Source of the DNA: an uncultured Marinicella sp.
Lineage (GTDB): Bacteria > Pseudomonadota > Gammaproteobacteria > Xanthomonadales > Marinicellaceae
Direction: 5' to 3'
Length of the DNA: 64,000 bases
Assembly (NCBI GenBank): GCA_947502925.1
Contig: CANNBS010000001.1
Coordinates: forward strand, 434,001 to 498,000
Shown here: piece by piece, positions 7,148 through 16,610 of the stretch
Layout: each line of letters begins with the position of its first letter
Numbering within the stretch: position 1 is the first letter of the stretch
Made by a program: the position numbers and the translations under genes
The notes under the pieces: generated by a model
What the model saw: the letters and a program-made list of their open reading frames with translations, nothing else
Database searches by the model: none
What the model was told of the DNA's origin: nothing

Positions 7148-8782
7148 ATGAATTCAAAAACTGAGTCAAACACAAGCGTCAAAACCAGCCATAAAAAATT
7201 ACCGAACAAGCCACCCAAGCCACCGGAAAAATCCGGCGGTTTATTTGCTAAGTTTCTGGCTTTTGTTGAGTGGTTGGGTAACTTATTACCGCATCCGGTG
7301 ACTTTGTTTGCCCTATTTTGTGTGTTTATTATTCTGTTTAGCGGTGTCGCTGAATGGCTTGGTATCAGCGCCCAGGATCCCAGACCTGAGGGTGGTGGTC
7401 GAGTTGAAGGCGGTGTCATCGAAGTGGTGTCTTTATTTTCCGCCGAAGGTTTGCGTCGTATTGTCACCGGATTGGTGACAAACTTTACCGGATTTGCGCC
7501 TCTGGGCACGGTCTTAGTGGCTCTGCTCGGTGTCTCAGTGGCAGAACATTCCGGGCTGTTATCTGCCGGAATGCGATCACTGGTCATGGGCGCTTCAAAA
7601 CGCATGGTGACCCTGGCCATTGTGTTTGCGGGTGTTGTTTCAAACACGGCTTCAGAACTGGGATATGTGGTATTGATTCCACTGGCTGCCATGATCTTTC
7701 ACTCCTTAGGTCGTCATCCACTGGCCGGTCTCGCAGCAGCCTTTGCCGGTGTATCGGCCGGTTACAGCGCTAATTTATTTATCGGCACCGTCGATCCTTT
7801 ATTGTCAGGTATTACTCAGGAAGCTGCTCGATTAATTGATCCGGCCTATGAAGTGGGTCCTGAAGTGAACTGGTATTTTATGGTTATCAGCACCTTTTTA
7901 ATTGCCATCCTGGGTACCTTTGTCACTGAAAAAATTGTTGAACCGCGATTGGGCAAATATGATGAAAGCGAAGCCAGTATTGATTTGGGCGAACAAAAAA
8001 TTGAACCGGTTTCTCCACAGGAAAAACGTGGTCTGAAAATGGCCGGTTTAAGCTTTCTTATTTTGTGTGCGATTTTGGCTTTAACCATCGTTCCAGAGTG
8101 GGGTATTCTGCGTAATCAGACCACCGGCGAAGTTGCCGGGTCTCCCTTCCTTAAAGGTGTCGTGGTTTTTATTTTTATCACCTTTGCCATTCCCGGCTTT
8201 GTTTACGGTAAAGTCGTCGGCACCATGAAAAATGACCGCGATGTCATTGATGCCATGAGTAAAAGCATGGGCACCATGGGTTTATATATTGTTCTGGTGT
8301 TTTTCGCGGCGCAATTTGTGGCCTTTTTCAAGTGGTCAAACTTAGGTACAGTCATGGCCATCAAGGGCTCCATATTAATTCAAAGTCTCGGCTTAGACGG
8401 CCCCATCATCTTTTTGTTTTTTATTATCCTGTGCGGTATGGTGAATTTATCCCTTGGCAGCGCCTCAGCCCAATGGGCCGTGACAGCGCCCATTTTTGTG
8501 CCGATGCTGATGCTGGTCGGTTATGCGCCTGAAACCATTCAGGCAGCCTACCGAATCGGTGATTCAGTGACCAATGTCATTACGCCGATGATGAGTTATT
8601 TTGGTCTGATATTGGCCATGGCCTGTCGCTACAAAAAGGATTTGGGTATTGGCACGCTGATTGCCACCATGTTGCCATATAACATCGTCTTCTTTGTCGG
8701 CTGGACACTGTTGTTTTATTTGTGGGTGTTTGTGATTGGATTACCGGTGGGGCCCGGCGCCGCCACTTATTACAGTCCCTGA
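7148..8782 (+). CDS. AbgT-family transporter
   Basis: This 544-aa membrane protein has a polar N-terminus rich in Lys/Pro (residues 1-35) and then about 11-13 hydrophobic segments. The fold is typical of the AbgT/MtrF family: WLGNLLPHPVTLFALFC near 45-60, SEHSGLLSAGMRS-like and GYSANLFIGTVDPLLSGITQEA segments, and a C-terminal RIGDSVTNVITPMMSYFGLIL repeat. Known members import p-aminobenzoyl-glutamate or export sulfonamide-like antimetabolites using the proton gradient. The substrate here cannot be read from sequence. No abgA/abgB hydrolase is adjacent, which weakens an assignment to folate-breakdown salvage. Confidence 0.9.
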   Translation: MNSKTESNTSVKTSHKKLPNKPPKPPEKSGGLFAKFLAFVEWLGNLLPHPVTLFALFCVFIILFSGVAEWLGISAQDPRPEGGGRVEGGVIEVVSLFSAEGLRRIVTGLVTNFTGFAPLGTVLVALLGVSVAEHSGLLSAGMRSLVMGASKRMVTLAIVFAGVVSNTASELGYVVLIPLAAMIFHSLGRHPLAGLAAAFAGVSAGYSANLFIGTVDPLLSGITQEAARLIDPAYEVGPEVNWYFMVISTFLIAILGTFVTEKIVEPRLGKYDESEASIDLGEQKIEPVSPQEKRGLKMAGLSFLILCAILALTIVPEWGILRNQTTGEVAGSPFLKGVVVFIFITFAIPGFVYGKVVGTMKNDRDVIDAMSKSMGTMGLYIVLVFFAAQFVAFFKWSNLGTVMAIKGSILIQSLGLDGPIIFLFFIILCGMVNLSLGSASAQWAVTAPIFVPMLMLVGYAPETIQAAYRIGDSVTNVITPMMSYFGLILAMACRYKKDLGIGTLIATMLPYNIVFFVGWTLLFYLWVFVIGLPVGPGAATYYSP

Positions 8783-8961
8783 ACCATAGAACTAATATCA
8801 CGGGTATTCATAACAACCTGAACGTACTAAATAACGGTGGTGGTCAAAGTCATTCTAAATAAATGGCGTAAGCTGATCAATGATTAAAAATGTGACTGCT
8901 GCCTCATTCAGACTGGCTTTTTATATTTAATCTTAAGGCATCATAATTTTTTGGACACAAA

Positions 8962-11901
8962 ATGTCATTTAAATCATTCACCCTATGCCTGAGCCTGTTT
9001 ATCAGTTTTATGAGTCGGTCCGCAGTGATTGATTATGATATCGTGTATGTAAAACAACCGCGTTTCGGTGATGTTGTGAACACGATCTGGCCGGAAATTG
9101 CGCACCCGGGCAGAATTGATTATGGTGCCGACCTCATGCTGCTGCACCCCGATGGCAGTGAGGAGACTCTGGTGGATTGTGAAGTCTGCAGTGTCACAGA
9201 TCCGGTGATTTCATTCGATGCCCAGTGGGTTTATTACAGTTTGTTTCATGACGTCAGTCCGGGCAACCTTAACACCCAGCGCGGTGATTTACCGTATCAG
9301 GGTGCTGATATTTTCCGGATGCATTTACAGACCCGGCAAATCGAGCAGTTAACCCATGGCGAATTTACCCCCAACACCGGTGCCGGCAACTGGGATGAAA
9401 GTAATCCTTTGAACCCGGGCAATGGCTATAACCGGTTGGGTTACGGTATTTTAAATTTAGGCCCGATGCCCTTACCCGGCAATAAACTGGCTTTTACCAG
9501 TAACCGCAATGGCTTTGTGCCACCACGCGGTTACACCAATCCCAATATGCAGTTGTATGTGATGGATGTGGATGGCTCTAATGTCGAAGCCATCGCGCCG
9601 ATGACCATCGGCAGTGCCTTACACCCAACCATTTTAAATGATGGTCGTTTGATGTTTTCAACCCTGGAAACCCAGGGCATCAGAGACTTGCGTTTATGGG
9701 CCATCTGGACGATTTTACCCGATGGCCGACATTGGCAACCGCTGGTCAGCGCCATGACCTCACCCAATGCTTTTCACTTTATGACACAAATTTCTTCCGG
9801 CGATGTGGTGGTAGAACAATACTATAATTTGAATAATAACGGTTTTGGGGCTTTGTATAAGTTCCCGCTGAACCGACCGGCTAATCAACCGCAATTTGGC
9901 AGTCCGTTTCCTGAATTAAATCCACCCATTGAACAGACTGTTAACAACCAAACCGGCCTCTATCCTTTTCGGTTTTCTTTTACACCTTACGGTTATTCTG
10001 CGGTCACACCGATGACTCATCCCGGTGACAGTGCCGCACCCATCGGCAGTAATGGCATCGATCGCGTCGGAAAATTCACCCAGCCATCGGCGGCACCCGA
10101 CAATGATTTATTGGTGGTCTGGACGCCGGGTCCGGCCAACGACCTGAATCGGCCGACGACCGTGCCGTATTATGACGGCGGCCTCTATGTCATAGAAAGT
10201 TCAGAACAAGTATGGCAACCGGAAGACTTGGTCCTGATTAAAAATGACCCGAATTTTAATGAAGCCTGGCCCAGGGCAGTGGTGCCCTGGCAGGCCATTC
10301 ACGGTCAATCTGAGCCGGCCAGTCATCCCTGGTTGCCCAATGATGGCGAACTGACCCCTGAACTACCACCCGGTTCTCCTTATGGTCTGGTGGGTTCAAG
10401 CAGCCTCTACAAACGCGACACTTTTCCGGGACGGGGTTCAGATGATTTTGATGGTTTAGATCCCTTTAACACTTCACAAAACCGCGTCAGCAGTAACTGG
10501 TCCTGGCAAGGCGCAGAAGCCGGCAAATATGAAGACAGCGACATATGGGCGATTCGATTGCTGGCCATGGAACCCAATACCCACCGTCGATACGGACCCA
10601 ATTACGCTTCCAGCGGTTCCACTGATTTCTATAACCACGCCAATGAACGACTTCGAATTATGGGTGAAATTCCGGTGCGTAAAGAAAACCCAGACGGTAG
10701 CCCGATTCTGGATGCTGAAGGTAACCCGGACACCAGTTTTCTGGTTAAAATTCCCGCCGACACCCCATTTACCTTTCAAACCTTAGACCGCAACGGTATG
10801 GTGTTAAACATGTCTCAAACCTGGCATCAAGTCAGGCCCGGCGAAGTGCGCACCGATTGTGGCGGCTGCCATGCCCACAGCCAGCAGCCCCAGGACTTTG
10901 CCGGTACTGCGGCCAGTTTACCTGATTATCCGGTGTGGGATTTATCAAAAACCACACCCTTTATCAAGGTTAACAATCAAGGCGACAATGAATTAGAAAA
11001 TAAGCCTGAAAAAGTCGTTAATGTGGAATTTTATCAGGATATCAGACCCATCTTGGAAAACCATTGTGTTAGTTGTCATAATGGTAATCAAAATGCCGGT
11101 AATTTGAATTTAACCGACCATTCCTTAGAGGATAGTTTACCCGGTGATTACCGTCGTTTAGCCAAAGATGAATCGGCTGATTTCGGCCATCCGCCGGTGA
11201 TTCATAATGGTGTTTGGCGACAAACCAATGCCAGTCGCTATATCCGTAAATTCCAAAGCCGACGCAGTTTACTGACCTGGAAGGTCTTTGGGGAACGCTT
11301 GGACGGCTGGCTCAATAGCGATCACCCGACAGCCGCTATTCCGGGCGACGCCACGTCAATTCCGGGCGGCGCCAATCCAAATTTAGCAGATCTGGACTTT
11401 ATCCCCAGCGACGCCCATCCAGCCGGAGGCATGGCTACTTTAACAACAGATCAGAAAATGACCATCGCCCGCTGGATTGATTTGGGTGCACCCATCGACA
11501 CCGCTGAGGTTCGCGGTAATCCCGGTTTCGGTTGGTTTTTGGATGATTTAAAACCCACCTTAACAATCAGTCTGCCTCGACCAAACTTGAACCCTGCTCC
11601 TGTAACCACTTTTCAGTTTGGATTTGCCGATGCTTATACCGGCATCGATTTAACCACATTATCGATTAAAGCCAATTTTCCGGTCAACGGGCTATCCGCT
11701 GAATCAGAATTAAATGGTCTGATTGAATATATCAGCGATGGTATCTACCAAATTACCCTCAATTCACCCCTGCCTGCTGATGATCTTGAACGACATATAC
11801 GTGCCGAAGTAGCCGATCATCAAGGCAATATAAAACGGGTGGATGTTCGCTTTTATACAGGCAATCCGGATATTATTTTTATTGATGGTTTTGAAATGTA
11901 G
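8962..11901 (+). CDS. HzsA-like secreted di-haem protein with C-terminal DGFE tag
   Basis: This 979-aa protein has a signal peptide (residues 1-20) and an N-terminal TolB/WD40-like propeller region (LAFTSNRNGFVPPRG and MQLYVMDVDGSN). It then has two c-type haem motifs: CGGCH near residue 633 and CVSCH near 696, the second inside YQDIRPILENHCVSCHNG, typical of planctomycete-type cytochromes. The architecture matches proteins annotated as hydrazine-synthase-alpha-related (HzsA-like), which are common in non-anammox bacteria and have unknown substrates. The C-terminus ends IIFIDGFEM, the same tag as in the two beta-helix proteins of this window. It is a periplasmic or exported protein, probably redox-active, and stands alone between convergent genes. 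Hydrazine synthesis itself is not implied. Confidence 0.8.
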   Translation: MSFKSFTLCLSLFISFMSRSAVIDYDIVYVKQPRFGDVVNTIWPEIAHPGRIDYGADLMLLHPDGSEETLVDCEVCSVTDPVISFDAQWVYYSLFHDVSPGNLNTQRGDLPYQGADIFRMHLQTRQIEQLTHGEFTPNTGAGNWDESNPLNPGNGYNRLGYGILNLGPMPLPGNKLAFTSNRNGFVPPRGYTNPNMQLYVMDVDGSNVEAIAPMTIGSALHPTILNDGRLMFSTLETQGIRDLRLWAIWTILPDGRHWQPLVSAMTSPNAFHFMTQISSGDVVVEQYYNLNNNGFGALYKFPLNRPANQPQFGSPFPELNPPIEQTVNNQTGLYPFRFSFTPYGYSAVTPMTHPGDSAAPIGSNGIDRVGKFTQPSAAPDNDLLVVWTPGPANDLNRPTTVPYYDGGLYVIESSEQVWQPEDLVLIKNDPNFNEAWPRAVVPWQAIHGQSEPASHPWLPNDGELTPELPPGSPYGLVGSSSLYKRDTFPGRGSDDFDGLDPFNTSQNRVSSNWSWQGAEAGKYEDSDIWAIRLLAMEPNTHRRYGPNYASSGSTDFYNHANERLRIMGEIPVRKENPDGSPILDAEGNPDTSFLVKIPADTPFTFQTLDRNGMVLNMSQTWHQVRPGEVRTDCGGCHAHSQQPQDFAGTAASLPDYPVWDLSKTTPFIKVNNQGDNELENKPEKVVNVEFYQDIRPILENHCVSCHNGNQNAGNLNLTDHSLEDSLPGDYRRLAKDESADFGHPPVIHNGVWRQTNASRYIRKFQSRRSLLTWKVFGERLDGWLNSDHPTAAIPGDATSIPGGANPNLADLDFIPSDAHPAGGMATLTTDQKMTIARWIDLGAPIDTAEVRGNPGFGWFLDDLKPTLTISLPRPNLNPAPVTTFQFGFADAYTGIDLTTLSIKANFPVNGLSAESELNGLIEYISDGIYQITLNSPLPADDLERHIRAEVADHQGNIKRVDVRFYTGNPDIIFIDGFEM

Positions 11902-11914
11902 GCCCGCAACAAAC

Positions 11915-12730
11915 TCAGATAACTTTATGGACTAACTGTAAAACCTGATCACGGTATTTTCGTGACACGGGGACTTGTTTATCGTTCTTTAATATCAGCA
12001 GACACGGATCTTTGGCTTGATCCGACAAGGATTTTATTTGGATGATGTTGACAATATACGAGCGATGAACCCGAATAAAATGACTTTCATCCAGCTTTTG
12101 CGCGACCTCAGTCATGGTTGACCGCATCGGAAACACGCCGTCTTTGGCGTTAAAATAGATATAATTGCCACCTGATTCTATGGTGCTTATGTCTTCGGGA
12201 TCAAGCCAATGAACGCCTTGTTTGTTTTTTATTTTAATTTTTTTATCCAAAGACGCTAATTCATTTTTGCGCAGCCGGGATACATACTGATAAAGAGTTA
12301 TCAGCGATAAAAAGACAATATAACTGATGATGTCTTTGCGGTATTCATAAATGATTTCGGTGGGCCAATGTCCAAAATCATATTGGATGCCCTGCCATAG
12401 GTAAATGGCTTTTCGCATAGATACCATCAACACCACATGACCCACTGAAAATATAACAGTGGCCAACATATGAATGGACAAATTCTTAAGCCAACGGGGA
12501 TGGAGTAACGGCCGCTTAACTGCCAGCCAGGCCACGCCAAAATACATGATAAAGATAGCCAAAAAACTGGTGAACTCCCAGCTATAGGGTTGCCACTTTT
12601 CAAACGCAACCTGATTGCGAACTAAATCAGCTGAAACTGTTAGGCTGTTATTCCACGCCAGAAGCAGACCCATTACAAACATAGCAACCCAGATGACTTC
12701 GACAGACCATCTTCTATTATTCCAACTCAC
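11915..12730 (-). CDS. Membrane-bound LytTR transcription regulator
   Basis: This 271-aa protein has four hydrophobic segments in the N-terminal half (about residues 10-27, 49-66, 80-102 and 125-145). A C-terminal LytTR DNA-binding domain spans about 170-270, with the conserved GNYIYFNAKDGVFPMRSTM, FIRVHRSYIVN and VPVSRKYRDQV segments. There is no receiver domain, so it may sense a membrane signal directly. GTG is the start codon. It is divergent from the acyltransferase gene across about 100 bases, making that gene a likely target. LytTR proteins usually bind paired imperfect direct repeats, and I could not single these out by eye. Confidence 0.85.
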   Translation of the reverse strand: MSWNNRRWSVEVIWVAMFVMGLLLAWNNSLTVSADLVRNQVAFEKWQPYSWEFTSFLAIFIMYFGVAWLAVKRPLLHPRWLKNLSIHMLATVIFSVGHVVLMVSMRKAIYLWQGIQYDFGHWPTEIIYEYRKDIISYIVFLSLITLYQYVSRLRKNELASLDKKIKIKNKQGVHWLDPEDISTIESGGNYIYFNAKDGVFPMRSTMTEVAQKLDESHFIRVHRSYIVNIIQIKSLSDQAKDPCLLILKNDKQVPVSRKYRDQVLQLVHKVI

Positions 12731-12832
12731 AGCATTAACCCGCGGCGTTTATCCCAGAATGAACTGCGTTCATCCCAAGTAGCTGTTTTTAAATATTTAA
12801 ACACTCTATCATCAATCATTTGGAGGTGACAA

Positions 12833-14017
12833 ATGACTGACAAAAGTGTTTTGACGGCTCGGCGACATGATTTGGACTGGCTGCGAGTTTTGTTGTTTGC
12901 TGTTCTTATATTTTACCATATCGGCATGGTATACGTGGCTGATTGGGGCTACCATTATAAATCACAATACCAGAGTGAATGGCTTAAAACCCTCATGATT
13001 TTCGTGAATCAGTGGCGGTTACCCCTCCTGTTTTTAATTTCTGGCATTGCCATTCGGTTTTTATTGAACAAAGTATCAGTCATCAAGTTTGTCGGCTTAA
13101 GAACTTTGCGCTTATGGGTACCTTTATTATTCGCTATTTGGGTGATAGTGCCGCCCCAGTTATACGTAGAAATGATCAGCAAAGGTGACTTGCCGGTGAT
13201 GAGTTATGGTCAGTTTTATCAGGCCTTTTTAGACTTATCCCACCCTTATTTTGAACATTATCAGTCTGGAATATTTCCACATGTGGATGTCAATCATCTT
13301 TGGTACATTAGAGAATTATGGTATTTCTCCATGTATTTACTGTTGGCTTATGGGTTTTTGTCGGTCATTAAAGTGATGCCCTTTTTATACCGCATATTTC
13401 AACAAAAGTCATTGCTAATGTTGTATCTGTTGTTGGTCATCTTGATGAGTGCCACTCATTTTATATTGTTTCCATTGGCTTCAGAGGGAGAACGCAAAGC
13501 CTTGGGTTTTAGTTTTCTTTGTTACGGCTTTTTAATTGGCTGGCAACCTCAATTTTGGCAACAGGTGACGCATCACAGAAAGCAACTTTTGTGCTTTGCC
13601 ATACTCACTTTTTCAATTCTTATCAGCTACTACTACTTATATTATGCCCCTCAGAACACCGAATCAAAAGGCGGGGTTTATTTCATTGAGCTGTTATTTG
13701 TTTACGGCAATCGTTGGGCCTGGATATTAACCATTTTGGGTTTTGGGCATTATTATTTAAATCGCAACCACCGCTATTTAAAATATTTTAACGAAGCCGT
13801 TTATCCTTACTATATTTTGCACCAAACCCTGATTATTGTGAGTGCTTACCTGTTAAACAGGTACCAATTAGGGGCTTTCATTGAACCTGTTTTAGTAATC
13901 ATTCTAACTTTCAGCGGTTGCGCACTGGGTTATGAATTGATCAGACGTTCTGCGGTTTTACGGCTACTATTTGGTTTAAAAATTGACACCTATCGTGCCA
14001 ATAATCAAGGTAAATAG
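12833..14017 (+). CDS. Acyltransferase-3 family membrane protein
   Basis: This 394-aa protein has about ten hydrophobic segments. It begins with the acyltransferase-3 signature HDLDWLRVLLFAVLIFYHIGM (residues 12-32), including the conserved histidine of the HxxD/H region. Members transfer acetyl or succinyl groups to extracellular sugars (OafA, OpgC/MdoC and others); the LDWLR-type N-terminus is closest to the glucan-modifying OpgC-like branch. The ribosome site TGGAGG lies 8 bases before the ATG. The acceptor is unknown. It is transcribed away from the LytTR regulator, which suggests regulated modification of a surface glycan. Confidence 0.85.
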   Translation: MTDKSVLTARRHDLDWLRVLLFAVLIFYHIGMVYVADWGYHYKSQYQSEWLKTLMIFVNQWRLPLLFLISGIAIRFLLNKVSVIKFVGLRTLRLWVPLLFAIWVIVPPQLYVEMISKGDLPVMSYGQFYQAFLDLSHPYFEHYQSGIFPHVDVNHLWYIRELWYFSMYLLLAYGFLSVIKVMPFLYRIFQQKSLLMLYLLLVILMSATHFILFPLASEGERKALGFSFLCYGFLIGWQPQFWQQVTHHRKQLLCFAILTFSILISYYYLYYAPQNTESKGGVYFIELLFVYGNRWAWILTILGFGHYYLNRNHRYLKYFNEAVYPYYILHQTLIIVSAYLLNRYQLGAFIEPVLVIILTFSGCALGYELIRRSAVLRLLFGLKIDTYRANNQGK

Positions 14018-14054
14018 ATTGTTTAAGATGAGGCCAAGCAACTGACTCTTTATT

Positions 14055-14080
14055 GTTAACCGGTCACTTGGCCGGTTAAC
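14055..14080. terminator. Bidirectional hairpin between convergent genes
   Basis: GTTAACCGG and CCGGTTAAC form a perfect 9-bp stem with an 8-base loop, placed between the acyltransferase stop and the rnk stop. Neither side has a long T-tract, so termination efficiency is uncertain. Confidence 0.45.
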
Positions 14081-14083
14081 GGC

Positions 14084-14497
14084 TCACCGATGAAATTCCC
14101 CTTCACGTTCGGGCTGATAAACCACTTCTTCGATTTGAACTTTTAACGTACCACCGCCTGGTTTTGGCCATTCAATGGTTTCGCCTTCTTTTAAACCCAG
14201 TAAGGCACTGCCCACCGGTGCCAGAATAGAAATGGTTTCACCGTTATCTTTCATATCTTTTGGATAAACCAGGGTTAAACAAAAACTCTCATTGCTGGAA
14301 AGCACTTTAAATTTAACCTTCGAATTCATGGTCACCACATCCGCCGGCATGTCCTTCGATTCAACAATATCAGCCCGGCTGATTTCCGCATCTAAGGCAT
14401 CAGCGATGGGGGTGTTATCGCCGGTCACGGCGTCCAGTAAATCTTCCAGGCGTTTTGCATCGGTTCTGGAAATAATAATATTCGGTAAATTACTCAC
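14084..14497 (-). CDS. rnk: Nucleoside diphosphate kinase regulator Rnk (GreA/B C-terminal fold)
   Basis: This 137-aa protein combines a short N-terminal helical region (IIISRTDAKRLEDLLDAV) with the GreA/GreB-like C-terminal domain. The segments CLTLVYPKDMKDNGETISILAPVGSALLGLKEGETIEWPKPGG are diagnostic for Rnk. Rnk binds RNA polymerase near the secondary channel and influences NDP kinase levels and alginate in pseudomonads. The start codon is GTG. Single gene with a hairpin just downstream. Confidence 0.9.
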   Translation of the reverse strand: MSNLPNIIISRTDAKRLEDLLDAVTGDNTPIADALDAEISRADIVESKDMPADVVTMNSKVKFKVLSSNESFCLTLVYPKDMKDNGETISILAPVGSALLGLKEGETIEWPKPGGGTLKVQIEEVVYQPEREGEFHR

Positions 14498-14645
14498 GAT
14501 AATCCTCGTTTATCTATTAATGGCTGCAACTAAAGCAGCTATTGGCTGACTATGTTTATATATTGTGGCTATCAGCCAATGAATCAATGCTCTATATTGT
14601 AATCTCAATGAGCCTCGCTTTGGCAATAATTAAATCGACTGTTAG

Positions 14646-15923
14646 TTAAAGAGATTTCTCAAAATCAGGAAAATGAGTCTCTATCAAAGACTTTAACGCA
14701 TGTTTACGGCCTTCTTCCGGCCAGCCGATTAATTTATCCAGCACTTCGCCGTCATTTAAAAAGTAAATGGCCGGGGTGGCCCATTCCTCTAATTCGGTAA
14801 AATCCTGCTTTAAATAGGCGATATCTAAGGACGCCATGGGGTACTTTTTATTCCAATCCACAATGGCATCAATGCTACTTAAGTAAGTTTCATCAGCAAT
14901 CCATCTGGAATGATTTTTGAAAAACTGCGACAGTTTTTCATCGGCAACGATGTCTTTAATCAGCATTTGACAGAATCGACAATATGGATGAGCAATCACC
15001 AACACTTCAGTTCTCTTGTTAAAGCTAAAGGCTTGTTGTATTAAAGTGGCTTCGTCGGCTGCGATACGATAAACGGAAGGCCCTTTTATTTCACGGCTTT
15101 GAATGGTTGGTAAATCACCCACTTGTATTTCAGGGTATTGCTGTTTCAATTTATTGGCAGCTTCCAGTAGACGGCTACTCAGTAAAGACTTATAGGCATC
15201 TGTGACTAAAGATGGAATGTACTTAGATTCAGAAAATTGACGCGCATAGTCATTAAAACAAGCTAGATACTGACCGGCAATGTCCTGATCATTACGAAAA
15301 AAATTAATGGTGTAAAGCATCTCTAATACTGCCAGCGTTTTATGATGACCACGTTCTGAACAGTTTTTCTTTTCTAATTCAGGTAATATAGTATTGTCGT
15401 AAAAATCCCGAAAAGCGGCCAATTTATCAAAATCAGACACGTTTATATCATCTTGGTTATCGATGGCGCGTAATTGTGCCAGTAGCGGGTATTCGGTATT
15501 ATTAAGATAAGGTGTTGTTATCGAACCGTGCTCTGCCGTTAGATCTGGCGCAGCATAATGCTTAGCTAAATTGGACATGCCAAACAAATCCAATAACCTG
15601 TAGGCCTCATCAAAAGTCAATGTTGATAAAGTCCCCGGGTTGAATCTGTATAGACCCTTTTCTGAAAACTTTATACTATCGAGAAAGTCCTGCCGAACAT
15701 ACTCACTACTAAATACGTTTAGAGGAAACCCTGGATACGTAATGGTTTGATAAAATTTTAAATCAGCTTTGTTTTTAATTAAGGCATGTTGTGCCTGTAA
15801 ATCCTCCACTTTCTCCAGTTGTTTTTTTAAAGAAACTGTTTCAGTCAGCGCTTCAGAGGTAAGAGCAGTTTTTGGTAACAAAAAATTAATGCTAATAGCA
15901 ACTAAGACAAGTAAAGGTTTCAT
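14646..15923 (-). CDS. Exported thioredoxin-fold protein with CRFC motif
   Basis: This 425-aa protein has an N-terminal signal peptide (residues 1-22). A long helical middle region follows, with a single C-terminal thioredoxin-like domain from about residue 300. The domain has HPYCRFCQMLIKDIV (a CxxC redox pair) and later EWATPAIYFLNDGEVLDKLIGWPEE, which provides the cis-proline element TP. Likely a periplasmic thiol-disulfide protein; the substrate is unknown. It lies directly downstream of mupP on the same strand (16-base gap), so may be co-transcribed, though no functional link is evident. Confidence 0.7.
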   Translation of the reverse strand: MKPLLVLVAISINFLLPKTALTSEALTETVSLKKQLEKVEDLQAQHALIKNKADLKFYQTITYPGFPLNVFSSEYVRQDFLDSIKFSEKGLYRFNPGTLSTLTFDEAYRLLDLFGMSNLAKHYAAPDLTAEHGSITTPYLNNTEYPLLAQLRAIDNQDDINVSDFDKLAAFRDFYDNTILPELEKKNCSERGHHKTLAVLEMLYTINFFRNDQDIAGQYLACFNDYARQFSESKYIPSLVTDAYKSLLSSRLLEAANKLKQQYPEIQVGDLPTIQSREIKGPSVYRIAADEATLIQQAFSFNKRTEVLVIAHPYCRFCQMLIKDIVADEKLSQFFKNHSRWIADETYLSSIDAIVDWNKKYPMASLDIAYLKQDFTELEEWATPAIYFLNDGEVLDKLIGWPEEGRKHALKSLIETHFPDFEKSL

Positions 15924-15939
15924 GGTATTCTCATAAGAA

Positions 15940-16608
15940 CTATGGCTTTTGTTGGCCCTGAAACAACGCTAAAAGTTCACGTGGACTGTTAAATGTATGA
16001 TGAGCCTGCCATTTTTCCGGCTGGTCTTTTTTATGCAGATAACCCCACAGTGCCACGGCTGATTCTGTGCCGGCGGCTTGAGCGGCCAGAACATCGCTTT
16101 CAGCATCACCCAGATATAATGTTTCTTCTGCCAGCATCTGCATCACTTTGAGTGCTTTGTTAATTGGTTCAGGGCGGGGTTTCGAATGACCGACTTCATC
16201 GGCACAAATCAGCACCCGACTTTCCGTTAATTCCGGCAGGTGTGAGACAATCGGTCGAGCCAGCCAGGCCGGTTTGTTGGTAACGATGCCCCAGGGGATG
16301 TCTGATTGATTGAGGTGATTAAGCAGTTTGTCCATGCCGGTGAATAAATGGGTGTTGCGATTTAGGTTTTGTTGGTATAAATCTAAATAGCGTCGCTGCA
16401 GACGATCTCGTTCAACTTGTGCCGGTTGCCCAAAGATTGACTCAATCAAGGCCGCTGACCCATGGGTAATAAAGCCCCGATAATCGTCAATGTTAATGTT
16501 GTGCGGCTGCTGGTGCTCATCGGCCAGCTGTCGCAAGGTCAGCAGCATATCGGTGGCGGTATCAATTAAGGTACCGTCTAAATCAAACAACACGGCTCGG
16601 TAAGGCAT
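15940..16608 (-). CDS. mupP: HAD phosphatase MupP / phosphoglycolate phosphatase type
   Basis: This 222-aa HAD-superfamily protein has the nucleophile motif FDLDGTLIDT (residues 8-17), motif II (VTNKP) and the acidic motif ADEVGHSKPRPEP / LYLGDAESDVLAAQAAG. It begins 2 bases after ubiG, an arrangement conserved in Pseudomonas and relatives. There this protein dephosphorylates N-acetylmuramate 6-phosphate in peptidoglycan recycling. The older annotation Gph (phosphoglycolate phosphatase) is the alternative. The choice of MupP rests on synteny. Confidence 0.85.
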   Translation of the reverse strand: MPYRAVLFDLDGTLIDTATDMLLTLRQLADEHQQPHNINIDDYRGFITHGSAALIESIFGQPAQVERDRLQRRYLDLYQQNLNRNTHLFTGMDKLLNHLNQSDIPWGIVTNKPAWLARPIVSHLPELTESRVLICADEVGHSKPRPEPINKALKVMQMLAEETLYLGDAESDVLAAQAAGTESAVALWGYLHKKDQPEKWQAHHTFNSPRELLALFQGQQKP

Positions 16609-16610
16609 CG

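Noticed and set aside
8962-11901. Hydrazine synthase function
   Set aside because: The protein only shares the domain layout. No HzsB/C partners or anammox genes are present.
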